64,000 bases of DNA from the NCBI RefSeq assembly GCF_905147365.1, contig NC_056422.1:9922501-9986500 (forward strand), read 5' to 3'. This DNA comes from Aricia agestis. Taxonomy: Eukaryota > Arthropoda > Insecta > Lepidoptera > Lycaenidae. A program made the position numbers and the translations under genes. The first letter of the stretch is position 1, and every line of letters starts with the position of its first letter. Under the pieces are notes generated by a model. It saw only the letters and a program-made list of their open reading frames with translations. It was not told the origin of the DNA and made no database searches. Positions 57,301 through 62,579 of this stretch are shown here, in pieces.

Positions 57301-58797
57301 TTTTTCTCACCAAGCACTACCGTAATTCTTGTCTTTAAAAAAAACCTTTAAAGTCACATCATCATCAGTCACACACAAAGACACGTGAGAAATTAATTAC
57401 ATTTAAATTAATAATAATGTGTTAAAAATATTGATAAAAATCTATTTCATTTTATTTACACCGACAAAAAAAGTAGAGGGTTAAGTGCAGCAAGGAAAAA
57501 GTTCAAGAAAAGTTTAAGTCGAGGGCCATTGAGGGCGGACTAGGGCGGCCATCCCGCCCTACAACAACTTTCTTAAGGAAAAACTTTTGCCGGTGTCAAC
57601 AGCTTTTCCCCGCTCCGGAACTTTTGACAAAGCTTTTAATTGCCGTCTTATTGAAGATAATTGTCGGATTAACTTGCGGGTTAAAGCTTGTTACAGCTTT
57701 TTGATTTTCATTCAATTTGTTCTTTGTGTTTTTCAATCAATTAAATTTTGGGAAATAGAAATATTTATTTTTATATTTGGTGTAATTGATATGTCTGAAA
57801 CCACCAGTATTTTCCAAATCAGAATTCAAAGCTCAGAACCTTTTATTGATATTTACTTTAGGGCCTGTTTCACCATGATAAGTGACAAATAGACTATCCA
57901 CCAATTAACTTGACAGACCTAGTATGGAGAATCTGTCAAAAAAGTTGTCAATAGCCTATTCGGCACTTTATCAGAAAGTGATGAAACAGGCCCTTAATCT
58001 CTTGATATTTGGGTGATATTTTGTTGGCAACTAAATTGTGTTTTTTTAATAGATGAACTACCGCACTCAGAGACACGTAATTATGACTAACCTTTAATTT
58101 AATGAAGAGTTTATCAAATAATGTTTGAAGCTTATGCCAAATTTTAAATTAAGTACATTTATGTAATTAGATGTTTCACTCTGAGTGCGGTAGTGAGAGC
58201 AAGAATTTTTGTTAATGATTAATTTGAAATTGGGATGACAAAAATATAATCAAATCTCTGATGTGGAAAGCACTAATGCTTATGTATATTATATAATATA
58301 TATGCAATACTTCCTTTTTATGTCGCTATCAGGAGTATAAAAAATTGTTTTGTGATTCGGCGAAATACAACCGAGTGTAAGCAAGTGATGGTGTAACAAT
58401 AACTGCACCTTCCGCACTCACCGCGGCCGCTGCGGCCCACGAACCGCAGGTCGTTGAACTTGGCCACCTGGTTCTTCATCACCGCCGAGCTGTTCCGCAG
58501 CTCCGCGCAGCAGTTCTCGTCGTTGCCGGCCCGCACCGTGACCAGCGTGCCGTCCCCCACGTCCCCCAGCGCCACCACCTTGAACGCCACCGGCAGCGTC
58601 TTGTTGGAGCGCCAGTGCGGCGGCAGCACCGTACACACGAAGTGCGGGCTACCCGTGCGCACCAGCTCGCCCGGGTGCTCCGACAGGAAGTCGCCCAGCG
58701 TGCGCTCCGCCAGGATGTCGGACGTCATCTTCGTGTAGGTCTCGTGCAGCAGCGCCGAGCTGGTGTCGGGCGACGCGGCTGCCCCCGGCAGGTGCAT
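19903..58797 (-). CDS. lz: lozenge-like RUNX transcription factor, whole coding span (5 exons)
   Basis: Joined minus-strand exons 58797-58422, 34344-34231, 25077-24976, 23407-23228 and 20522-19903 give 463 residues. All introns are GT/AG and phase 1, so the joins are self-consistent. The Runt domain (about residues 36-164) binds TGYGGT DNA in the nucleus with the CBF-beta/Brother partner. DNA-contact residues known from RUNX1 are present: R63, K66, R118, R122, R125, K150, T152, D154, R157, R160. The tail is low-complexity, rich in N, S, H and Q, and ends VWRPY, the Groucho-recruiting motif. The stretch after the Runt domain (FHFAFGQRPF, then DPLGGFRMPP) and LPDTTGVDLDQQLSGLVGS in exon 5 match my memory of fly Lozenge rather than Runt; RunxA or RunxB is the alternative. 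In flies Lozenge acts in eye cells and crystal-cell haemocytes. Introns are about 24.1, 9.2, 1.6 and 2.7 kb. Confidence 0.85.
20523..23227 (-). other. lz intron 4 (2.7 kb)
   Basis: Donor GTAAAT, acceptor GTCCGCAG. Mostly AT-rich sequence without recognisable features, apart from a GC-rich retroelement-like fragment at about 22920-23165 and a short hairpin at 21036-21064. Confidence 0.85.
22920..23165. repeat. GC-rich retroelement-like fragment in lz intron 4
   Basis: TCGCGGCCGGCTCTAAGCCC, GATTCCGCCCAGCGTAGCAC, CTTCACCCGGGATAGTCCCA. Base composition differs from the surrounding intron and the words look like an untranslated end of a non-LTR element. No reading frame is recognisable. Confidence 0.4.
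23228..23407 (-). CDS. lz: lz exon 4: S/G/P/A-rich linker
   Basis: A 180 bp exon, phase 1 at both ends, so it could be skipped without a frameshift. Acceptor TTTCAG|ATATGAG, donor ACAG|GTAAAT. It completes N198, encodes residues 199-257 and gives the first base of V258. The peptide contains SSSNSHWGYGGAGAY, an AYLPSCAAPTSQF stretch and NPALGFTG-like residues (read here as NPPALGFTG). No enzymatic motif is visible; it is a disordered-looking regulatory segment. Whether it is alternatively spliced cannot be told from sequence. Confidence 0.9.
24390..24625. mobile_element. MITE, TCCACACT family, in lz intron 3
   Basis: Ends AGCTATGTCCACACT and (inverse) AGCTTTGTCCACACT. The interior has ATTCAATAATTGAAT and GAGGGCATGCGTCGCGGGCA. 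A second copy is at 31208-31428. Confidence 0.8.
24718..24856. mobile_element. foldback MITE in lz intron 3
   Basis: Arms of about 60 bp: GAAACGGTTTTGAGACTCAA on the left mirrors TTGAGTCACAAAACGGTTTC on the right; deeper, AATGCCGCGTCCTACTCTAA mirrors TTAGAGCAGGACGCGGCATT. Confidence 0.8.
24976..25077 (-). CDS. lz: lz exon 3: linker after the Runt domain
   Basis: A 102 bp exon coding the end of R164, residues 165-197 and the first base of N198. Acceptor is CTGCTAG|GGCAGCAG, donor CAGA|GTGAGT. It starts with four Gln, then FHFAFGQRPFPFPPDP and LGGFRMPPITSCQ. The FHFAFGQRPF and DPLxGFRMPP strings are the best clue that the gene is lozenge rather than runt (comparison from memory). The acceptor with the first bases of this exon lies at one end of a degenerate tandem repeat that continues into intron 2 (25058-25710). 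Confidence 0.9.
25058..25710. repeat. degenerate tandem repeat carrying copies of the exon 3 splice acceptor
   Basis: Four related blocks begin near 25058 (the real exon 3 acceptor), 25263, 25408 and 25629. Shared plus-strand words include CCCTAGCAGGGACAACACTA and GATACAGGCTGCTCTTGTTT. The 25408 block keeps the acceptor CTGCTAG|GG (exon side would begin at 25422); the 25629 block has CTATG and has lost it. Confidence 0.8.
25735..26580. repeat. satellite-like tandem array in lz intron 2, unit about 140-150 bp
   Basis: About six copies of a unit containing GGAACGGAAAACCTCTGAAA, AATCAATCAAGGTTC and CACCAAAAATTGTTTAT. The units near 26183-26326 and 26327-26474 are almost identical; the first is the most diverged. 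Confidence 0.85.
26853..26888. repeat. hairpin in lz intron 2
   Basis: GTGTATGATGCTAA and its exact reverse complement with an eight-base spacer; A- and T-runs extend the pairing. Confidence 0.75.
28603..29455 (+). repeat. two adjacent LINE-type tails
   Basis: The first (to about 28944) has AAAATTGGAGTGTCTGTTTG, GTCTGTCTGTTTGTTCCGGC and GCGGGCGAAGTCGCGGGTAA. The second (about 28960-29455) has AAACTACGCAACGGATTTTG, a repeated AAAACGGGGAAAATTATTTG and ends GCCGGGGCGGGTCGCTAGTA. No reverse transcriptase reading frame remains. Confidence 0.6.
29873..30070 (+). repeat. family C LINE-type 3' tail
   Basis: TTATGACGCCCGCAACTCCG, TTGCGCCAAAATTCGTTTAT, then GTGAAGAGGTAATACAGACA and CATACTTTCGCATTTATAAT. 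A second short piece of the tail lies at 30772-30833. Confidence 0.7.
30078..30388 (+). repeat. family D retroelement tail
   Basis: ATACAAAATTCTCGTGTCAC, GTCTGAGAATCGGCTACTGG, GACTGACGGCGACCATTGTT, CGTTTGCCGGGACAGCTAGT. Two more copies are at 47933-48122 and 48126-48451. A LINE 3' end is likely; unnamed. Confidence 0.7.
30431..30755 (+). repeat. family B repeat, full copy in lz intron 2
   Basis: Order: poly-T, GAGCAAACGGGTCACC, GCGTTGCCGGCCTTTTAAGA, GGGAAGGGAAGGGAATAGGG tract, GGCCTCCGGTAAACTCACTC, hairpin ACAGCGCAAGCGCTGT, end at GCATGGCTCTCCCACG. Short open frames inside this family are not genes. Confidence 0.8.
31208..31428. mobile_element. MITE, TCCACACT family, in lz intron 2
   Basis: Ends AGTTATGTCCACACT and inverse AGCTTTATCCACACT. 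It shares GAGGGCATGCGTCGCGGGCA and TTCAATAATTGAAT with 24390-24625 in the same orientation. Confidence 0.8.
31510..31920. repeat. retroelement-like fragment in lz intron 2
   Basis: GC-richer block with GGCGGGACTCCAAACGCTCG, CTTAAGCGATAGGTGGAGCA and CATGGGGGTTTACTGGGTAG, reminiscent of a 3' untranslated region of an R1/jockey-type LINE. A 129-codon open frame on minus lacks any recognisable domain. Confidence 0.4.
32847..32904. repeat. perfect hairpin, 27 bp arms
   Basis: The left arm 32847-32873 starts TTGAGTTTTTGAGTTATCTT; the right arm 32878-32904 is its exact reverse complement; the spacer is AGCC. Confidence 0.85.
33594..33990 (-). repeat. family A copy in lz intron 2
   Basis: GTCTGTCTGTC tract, GAGCTGTATCTCAAGAACCA, AAATTTTCACAGATTGTGTA, and an end at GTCCAACTCACACTTGGTCG. 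A plus-oriented fragment follows at 34098-34171. Confidence 0.75.
34098..34171 (+). repeat. family A fragment
   Basis: ACGGACAGACAGACATTGAA then TTTTTACCCTATGGGTACGG and AACCCTAAAA; the 3' end of family A, about 60 bp outside lz exon 2. Confidence 0.7.
34231..34344 (-). CDS. lz: lz exon 2: C-terminal third of the Runt domain
   Basis: A 114 bp exon, too short to show up as a long open frame. The acceptor is TTTCAG|GTAAATCG; the donor is AAGACCA|GTTAGT, a weak but usable site. It encodes the end of G126, residues 127-163 and the first base of R164. Visible motifs are KSFTLTITV, then AIKVTVDGPREPRSKT, which carry the second DNA-contact loop (K150, T152, D154, R157, R160) and end with the SKT typical of lozenge. 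T144, equivalent to RUNX1 Thr161 at the CBF-beta interface, is conserved. It sits alone between a 24 kb and a 9 kb intron. Confidence 0.95.
34690..34878. repeat. (TA)n tract with a 100 bp perfect palindrome
   Basis: 34779-34878 reads ATCGATTTATCGCTTATATA, (TA)n, then its exact reverse complement. The tract lies within a repeat tail: TAAACGAGCAATTCTTGT before it and GAATATCGAGCCAAGCTCGG after it are contiguous, without the TA block, at 48890-48957. Confidence 0.85.
35895..36247. repeat. two family B pieces in inverted arrangement
   Basis: 35895-35995 is the 3' part on plus (GGGAAGGGAAT tract, GGCCTCCGGTAAACTTACTC, ACAGCGCAAGCGCTGT); 36077-36247 is the 5' part on minus (CCCTTCCCTTCCC tract, AAAAGGTCGGCAACGCAC, GTGACCCATTTGCTCG). 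Short flanking words CTTTAATATTACTTTTT and its reverse complement lie just inside and outside, suggesting a rearrangement. Confidence 0.7.
37340..37420 (-). repeat. short interspersed repeat shared with 53195-53275
   Basis: CACACTCACGCCCGTCTTTC on plus here is the reverse of GAAAGACGGGCGTGAGTGTG at 53222. Both continue into ATGTTTGATTT on the same side. Confidence 0.6.
40011..40207 (+). repeat. family C LINE-type 3' tail
   Basis: GATGACGCCCGCAACTCCGT to CACACTTTCGCATTTATAAT, with TGTCCTTTCCCGGGACTCAA inside. The best preserved copy in the window. Confidence 0.75.
41099..41479 (-). repeat. family B repeat with an inverted end
   Basis: 41152-41479 is a near-complete minus copy from CGTGGGAGAGCCATGCTTCG to the poly-A; 41099-41143 repeats its GCAAACGAGCAAACGGGTCA end on plus, giving a partial foldback. 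Confidence 0.75.
41757..42474 (+). repeat. interspersed repeat family I, uninterrupted copy
   Basis: Begins TTTAGGGTTTCGTAGTCAAC, has a GTCTGTCCGTCC tract, CTACAAAGCTGTAATT, and ends CGACACGCACTTGGCCGG. It shares its end with family A. Short open frames inside are not credible genes. A fragment of the same family lies at 6245-6327. Confidence 0.75.
43121..43440 (-). repeat. family A copy
   Basis: Begins TAGGGTTCCGTACCCAAAGG, carries the CTGTCCGTCTG tract and CAGGCTGTATCTCAAGAACC. It includes a hairpin at 43322-43369 (arms start GTTTGTTGTATGG). Confidence 0.75.
43785..44290. mobile_element. MITE with about 120-130 bp inverted ends
   Basis: The left arm 43785-43906 starts CAAACCAGCATCACA; the right arm 44161-44290 is its diverged reverse complement. 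Both contain CCAAAATATCGCC, AAAAAACTTTCTG and GGGAGCCCTAGAAC. The total is 506 bp with no coding capacity. Confidence 0.85.
44655..44712 (-). repeat. family C fragment
   Basis: Plus strand reads AATATTCTAAAATGTGAAAG then TGTTACCTCTTCACGC, the reverse of the family C end. Confidence 0.5.
44820..44935 (+). repeat. family B fragment
   Basis: GCAAACAAGCAAACGGGTCA, CCTGATGGAAAGCAACTACT, CACGTGCGTTGCCGG; only the 5' part is present. Confidence 0.7.
45430..45720. repeat. LINE-type tail fragment
   Basis: GATGTCCCGCGCGGCTTCGC, CCCCCGTTTTTCCCACATTT and ACTCTTCAGGTTTATAATAT. Similar in content to the second tail at 28960-29455, in reverse. Confidence 0.55.
46045..47020 (+). repeat. LINE-type 3' region with a repeated end
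   Basis: ATCACTTTTCTGAATATAAT, ACCAACGGCGGAGTAATCGT, then AGATAAGATAAATCCGTTCA with GCGAGACTAACGAACAGCAA twice, at about 46505-46590 and 46938-47020, both ending TTTATATATATAGATT. It looks like one retrotransposon tail, part of it duplicated or inserted twice. Confidence 0.6.
47153..47289. mobile_element. short MITE with inverted ends
   Basis: ATTGATTCATAGGCAGAC at the left and GTCTGCCTATAAATCAAT at the right (one mismatch), with a second internal hairpin GCAGATGA / TCATCTGC. Confidence 0.8.
47479..47661. mobile_element. foldback MITE, 183 bp
   Basis: ACTCCACTCGGGCTAACTTG mirrors CAAGTTAGCCCGAGTGGAGT. Pairing continues with few mismatches to the centre (TATAAACCGCGATTGACAAT against ATTGTCAATCGTGGTTTTAT). 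Confidence 0.85.
47933..48451 (+). repeat. two adjacent family D copies
   Basis: A truncated copy (47933-48122, ends TTTACCGGGACAGCTAGT) is followed at once by a full copy (48126-48451, ends TTTGCCGGGACAGCTAGT). The shared part contains ACTCGAGACTGACGGCGACC and GGGATAGCGATGGACG. The MITE at 48457 starts five bases later. Confidence 0.75.
48457..48715. mobile_element. MITE with long inverted ends
   Basis: Starts CAGGGTGTAACAAAAATAAG; the end mirrors it over about 80 bp. Open frames on both strands therefore encode the same peptide (VTKISDNTLGCVRVPC), which is a palindrome effect. Confidence 0.85.
48963..49178 (+). repeat. family C LINE-type 3' tail
   Basis: Begins AACTAGACGACGTCCGCAAC and ends TTTCGCATTTGTAATATTAG, with GACAGACAGACAGACACACT. 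Closely matches 40011-40207. Confidence 0.75.
50613..50826 (+). repeat. family C LINE-type 3' tail
   Basis: GACTAGATGAAGCCCACAAC to CACTTTCGCATTTATAATAT; the last ATAATATTAG word is doubled. Confidence 0.75.
50955..52467 (+). mobile_element. Tc1-like DNA transposon, degenerate, both ends intact
   Basis: The 27 bp terminal inverted repeats match at 23 positions; both contain GGCAAAATTAG and GGAACAT. They are flanked by TA duplications (50953-50954 and 52468-52469). Total length is 1513 bp, usual for Tc1/mariner. It sits inside another repeat: the sister copy at 41757 reads CTTATAGTTTC without interruption, giving an exact empty site. The element is a fossil because its transposase is broken. 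Confidence 0.9.
51207..52232 (+). pseudogene. broken Tc1-like transposase
   Basis: The first 151 codons (51207-51662) stay open and show the Tc1 N-terminal part: paired helix-turn-helix DNA binding (SVSQALGVSASVVHRNFQRF, about residues 42-61), then RNRPQTAM, ARRRLKEVKL and RRARLRFAREH. The frame stops at 51660-51662, just where the catalytic DDE domain should begin. Downstream to about 52232 only scattered remnants can be read through stops and shifts, so no active enzyme is expected. Confidence 0.85.
52811..53170 (+). repeat. family A copy
   Basis: Directly follows family I at their shared CACTTGG end and finishes TTTGGGTACGGAACCCTAAA. Contains GAGACAGACAGACGGACC. Confidence 0.75.
54270..54342. 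repeat. (TA)n microsatellite
   Basis: About 70 bp of pure TA; a (CTT)n run lies just before at about 54189-54210. Open frames rich in Tyr-Ile here are artefacts. Confidence 0.9.
54421..54905 (+). repeat. family E retroelement-like repeat, inverse copy
   Basis: ATATTAATACGTGAGCCAAA, GGTGAAGGAGTTCATCGAGC, ACATACGAATTATACTCTTT and TCGAATTTCGATCATTGGGC; the inverse of 1591-1962 with extra sequence inside. Confidence 0.7.
55195..55592. mobile_element. diverged relative of the 15824 MITE
   Basis: TCTTCATCTCTATTGACCCT followed by AACATGACATA matches the inverse of the 15824 interior, and GAGTGAGATATCTCGTTG near 55560 matches its end. Confidence 0.6.
55637..55808. mobile_element. MITE, GGGCCTGTATT type
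   Basis: Left end GGGCCTGTATTTATTTTGAT, right end ATCAAAGTGAATACAGCCC, inverse of each other with few mismatches. Confidence 0.75.
56025..56141. mobile_element. short MITE
   Basis: CTAGTCAAAATGC with TTTCGCCAG at the left; inverse CTGGCGATTGCATTTTGACT at the right. Confidence 0.7.
56597..56707 (-). repeat. headless copy of the 8484 SINE
   Basis: Plus strand: CACCACGTCAGTCCGGCCCC, AAGGACTTGTGTTACGGGTA, CCAGACAACGGAAATATATT; the same body in reverse, truncated before the tRNA head. Confidence 0.75.
57861..57993. mobile_element. MITE, GGGCCTGTTTCA type, with TTA target duplication
   Basis: Left GGGCCTGTTTCACCATGATA, right inverse TGAAACAGGCCC. TTA on both outer sides fits a target duplication. 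A similar start (GGGGCCTTTTTCACGATA) is seen at about 63433. Confidence 0.75.
58058..58193. mobile_element. MITE, CCGCACTCAGAG type
   Basis: Perfect 15 bp inverted ends CTACCGCACTCAGAG. Related ends or fragments occur near 37862 (GACCGCACTCAGAGAG), 44430, 56480 and 56905. Confidence 0.8.
58422..58797 (-). CDS. lz: lz exon 1: start codon and N-terminal two thirds of the Runt domain
   Basis: This exon encodes residues 1-125 plus the first base of G126. The start at 58797 gives MHLPG and has A at -3; a MHLP start is also what I recall for fly Runt. An in-frame ATG at 58827 (MCSTQ) would add 10 residues. An in-frame stop at 58860-58858 rules out longer coding sequence. Runt-domain landmarks are HWRSNKTLP (61-69), GNDENCCAEL (91-100) and NDLRFVGRSGRG (115-126). 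The donor is CGCG|GTGAGT at 58421. The open frame running past the donor to 58318 is intronic read-through and loses family similarity at once. Unusual point: residue 96 is Cys where RUNX1 has Tyr113. Confidence 0.92.
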
Positions 58798-58849
58798 CCT
58801 CGCCCGTGCGCGCTGCGTGCTGCACATCCCGCCGCGCGCGCTCACATCA

Positions 58850-59480
58850 CTGCACTCTCACGCCCGGTCACTCGCGGTAAACATCGCGCTCGTTGCTAGG
58901 ATACGCGCCGCGACGACGATGACGTCACGCGGCCTTGCCACACTTTTTTCCCCGTGAATGAAAGGTTCGGGAGCGCGGGGGCGCGCGGGGCGATTTTTAT
59001 CCGGCGCCGGGGTGGCTCCCCCGCGCGCGACGAAAAAACTTTTCGCTAGTTTCGGGGCCGGCGGCACTTTTTTGCGGCCCGCACCTCCGATCGGCCGCGC
59101 GGCGGCGCTCTCGCTTTCGGTGCGGGAGTTTTTTAAAGTTTTGTGCGTCGTGTTTACTATCGTGCGGCCCGGTGCGGGTGCGTGCGTCACGGCGCGCGGC
59201 CGGAGAGCGACGGCTCGTGGCGGGCGCGGTGCTAGTGCGCGGCGGACGTCCGCACCCGTCGACTTCGGACAAAGTTTCGCGGGCGAGCGGTGCGGCCGCG
59301 CGCGGGGGCGGCGCGGGCGCGGCGGGCGGCGGAGCGCACTTTGCGGTCGGGGTGGGTTGGGTTTAAAGCCGCCGAAGGATAAAACATACAAATAAACACG
59401 TGTTCGCGCCGGCGCGAGCGAGAGGCTGCGGCGGCGCGCGGGTGGGAGCGGGACGGAGCACCGATCTTGCGGCATTTAGC
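58850..59480 (-). promoter_or_regulatory. GC-rich probable promoter / 5' UTR of lz
   Basis: About 600 bp with dense CpG and runs such as GCGCGCGGGG, in sharp contrast to the AT-rich DNA on both sides, directly upstream of exon 1 on the minus strand. Several overlapping open frames occur on both strands here, as expected from GC-rich DNA with few stops; none resembles a known protein. One TGCGGTC (RUNX-type) lies near 59342. I see no convincing TATA box, so the transcription start is not defined. Confidence 0.5.
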
Positions 59481-59599
59481 AGCCGATCAGCATGCTGGCT
59501 CGTCTGCCGCTATCCGCTGATAGACCTGCCTGAACTTCCCCAAACTGTATCAGCAATGTACAGCGAATTACAAGTTGTGAAGTGTAAAGTTTGAGTGTG

Positions 59600-60557
59600 C
59601 TACGAGGGTCGATTTCTAACACGTTATCTACCAAAAGTAGGAAATTGCGTACGATAGTGTTTTTGTTCTAGTCTAAACATAATATTGCAGTAAAAATATT
59701 TCGTACCAGAGGTAATAGAAACAAAAAGTTAGGTGCCAAACTTTTTCGACACACTTAACTTAAACTCTTACAGAGCTTCTACTTTCACAGCTAGCTCTTA
59801 ATGACCATACAGGATGTGTGTAAAATATAAACACACAGTTTTCTAACACCTGCATATAAATAAAAAAATGTGTGTAAATTAAATAATTAAAAAAAAATCT
59901 AACTTATCTTAACATGTTTGTGAGTAATAATATTGTTTAATAGTTTTGTTGTAAATTTTTGCTTATTTTACAAAGCATTAACTATTTTTATACTACCTCT
60001 TTTGCTCTACTTAAATAATTAATAACTTAACTTAAAGCTACATTCCAACTTAAAAAGCTGACCTGAATATCAAGTCTGTTAAAAATATTAAAAGTAATAA
60101 AGGTGTATAAAAAAATTTCAGTTCAATCATAAGGCGCATCCCTTTTTCAGCACGGTGCATGGTGTAATTAAATCAACAGCCGAGCTATGATACAACCTGT
60201 TATGTTGTTTACTTTCACCAAGAATTATCTTCTTAATTCTTGGTAATAAAATTATTGTTAAAGCTGCTTAGGTTCTTAAACTTTGTATAATATTTAAAAC
60301 TCCAAAAGAGGCATTTAATGATTAGCTTTCTTACTGACTTTAAATTAAATTGAAAGTTTCTTATTCTTTAAATTAAACTTAAGTGCTTATTTTTATACTG
60401 TATAGAGTGCAGCCGTAAGTTTAATATATGCTATTTTATGCTGTTTTCGAAAAGACTACGATGACAGTAGCAAAAGATTAAGGATGATAAATTAAAACAA
60501 TATAAACTCTGGTTCTTATTAATTTCAGAAAAAAGGTAAATTATTAGAAAAGTGATA
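59600..60557. other. AT-rich DNA upstream of the lz promoter
   Basis: No reading frame of note. GAGCTTCTACTTTCACAG near 59775 is a scrap of the 48457-type MITE. Nothing else is recognised. Confidence 0.55.
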
Positions 60558-60889
60558 TTTTTTTTTTATGAAATAAGGGAGCAAACGAGCAAACGGGTCA
60601 CCTGATGGAAAGCAACTTCCGTCGGTTATGGACACTCGCAGCATCAGAAGAGCTGCAGGTGCGTTGCCGACCTTTTAAGAGGGAATAAGGTAATAGGGGA
60701 GGGTAGGGATGGGAAGGGAAGGAAATAGGGGAGGGTAGGGAAGGGAATAAGGTAGGGGGTTGGGCCTCCGGTAAACTCACTCACTCGGCGAAACACAGCG
60801 CAAGCGCTGTTTCACGCCAGTTTTCTGTGAGAACGTGGTATTTCTCCGGTCGAGCCGGCCCATTCGTGCCGAAGCGTGGCTCTCCCACG
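60558..60889 (+). repeat. family B repeat, full copy upstream of lz
   Basis: From poly-T and GAGCAAACGAGCAAACGGGT to GAAGCGTGGCTCTCCCACG, with a GGGAGGGTAGGGATGGG body and the ACAGCGCAAGCGCTGT hairpin. Confidence 0.8.
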
Positions 60890-61857
60890 AGGTACATATT
60901 ATACTTGCCTTAAAGTAAATTTATCACTTAGTTTTGTCACACATTGTACATATAAGTATTGCCCGTCGTGTAATTATAGTTACACAACGGGCAATATTCT
61001 TTATTGGCTATTATATACCATCTAACTAATAATAGCAAGAAGGTTTAGTTATTAATTATTATCGTATCATAACCGGTAAGCACGAAAAACTGTCAAAGTA
61101 AGTTTTTATTAAGTCACTTACAGCCCCTTCTTCCGGCGCCACTTAAACCTCCGTAGCGCCCTGCGTAGCACTCCGCTACGAAAAAAGTTGAACGATTCAT
61201 AAAGTAAGGGTTACTTTATTTTTCAAATATTTATCAAATCTTAATTTACACTTAAACTATATAGAGTAAAATAAATGGTTGTTTTTACTTATTTCATTAA
61301 AAAAGACAAATATGATAAGAATTATATAAAGCTTACTTTTAATACGTACATGGATTTTATTAGAAGTCTAAGATTAAGATTGTGTTATTTCAGAATAAAA
61401 ATAGAAGAGTTTCTGAAATGGCACAATATTAATGGTAAGTCATTACAAAAGAACATAGTACTTATACAAGAAATAATAAAATAAAGTATAATTTTTTTCA
61501 CATTTTATTATTTATTTCATGTGCAAAGCGAAAAAAAAAGTAAAAATACAACACAAACGGTTAAAGCTGCCAAAAACAATTTTACTGAAAGACTTCGCTA
61601 TAATTTTTTACATTAAATATTTTATGATACGACCGCCCATATCGTTGGTACTTTCTTGGCCACACCCACTGCTGGTGATGAAAAATAAATCATTCTTTTA
61701 ACTACTATAGTGGAAATTATAACAGCATAGTAAACATTAACAAAATTGTGTGATATTTCACTTTTAAATGGTATATTATTCGTAAGTATAAGCTTTTATT
61801 TACAGATGTAGGAAAAACTGAAATCAGTTATTTAAGGATTTTGCCATCTTTCATCCT

Positions 61858-62017
61858 AAGGCCGGTATAAGTAGTCAGTAATTAAGATGCAACCCGATCT
61901 CAAAGCGCGGTTCGGCTCTGTGATTGGTCCAAATTTTGACAGCCAACCAATCACAGAGCCTGAACCGTGTCTTGAGACCGAGATGCATCTTGAGTACTGA
62001 CTATTTATACCGGCCTT
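61858..62017. mobile_element. foldback MITE upstream of lz
   Basis: AAGGCCGGTATAA ends in inverse orientation, continuing with AGTCAGTA / TACTGACT and CTCTGTGATTGGT / ACCAATCACAGAG. Confidence 0.8.
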
Positions 62018-62246
62018 AATAATCTTATTCATGCTGGCAGTTTCTGTCTATCAGTTTATTGCCTCCTCTTGCTTAAAGCGCGGAACCGATTTTGGTAAAA
62101 AGGTGTAGAAATACTGAAAATAATATTATAAAGAAGTTTTACCAACAGTTCTCGTGCAATAAGCGAATTTCGGTGCAACAAGCGGACAATATCTGGGATG
62201 CATAATTTGAAAGATAAATTTTCAACCAAACAACAACAACAACAAA

Positions 62247-62579
62247 CGTGGGAGAGCCATGCTTCGGCACGAATGGGCCGGCTCGACCAAAGAAATACCA
62301 CGTTATCACAGAAAACCGGCGTGAAACAGCGCTTGCGCTGTGTTTCGCCGAGTGAGTGAGTTTACCGGAGGCCCAATCCCCTACCCTATTTCCTTCCCTA
62401 CCCTCCCCTATTCCCTTCCCTTCCCATCCCTACCCTCCCCTATTACCCTATTACCTCTTAAAAGGCCGGCAACGCACGCGAAGCTCTTCTGATGCTGCGA
62501 GTGTCCATGGGCGACGGAAGTTGCTTTCCATCAGGTGCCCCGTTTGCTCGTTTGCCCCCTCATTTCATTAAAAAAAAAA
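62247..62579 (-). repeat. family B repeat, full copy
   Basis: Reverse copy: CGTGGGAGAGCCATGCTTCG to CCGTTTGCTCGTTTGCCCCC and poly-A. It follows an (ACA)n run, as if inserted there. Confidence 0.8.

Larger units (their letters stand above)
34345..58421 (-). other. lz intron 1 (24 kb), splits the Runt domain
   Basis: Donor GTGAGT at 58421, acceptor TTTCAG ending at 34345. It holds most repeats of the window: the Tc1-like element, a dozen MITEs, SINE/LINE tails and the AT palindrome. Non-repeat, relatively GC-rich blocks at 36545-37280 and 49850-50150 are unexplained and may be regulatory. No open frame inside looks like a gene. Confidence 0.85.

Noticed and set aside
58318..58421. Continuation of the exon 1 frame past GRSGRG
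   Set aside because: A perfect GTGAGT donor lies at 58421, the phase fits exon 2, and the read-through peptide has no similarity to the Runt domain.
58418..58899. Other-frame open frames over lz exon 1
   Set aside because: Shadows of the GC-rich Runt-domain exon; the minus Runt frame explains the sequence.
58858..59475. Long open frames on both strands of the GC-rich block (up to 205 codons)
   Set aside because: They overlap in several frames, are dominated by Arg/Pro/Ala/Gly, and lie in the probable promoter/5' UTR. GC-rich DNA has few stop codons by chance.
60598..62571. Two similar Pro/Ser-rich peptides (MSLPEAQ...) that look like a gene family
   Set aside because: Both come from family B interspersed repeats (60558-60889 and 62247-62579).
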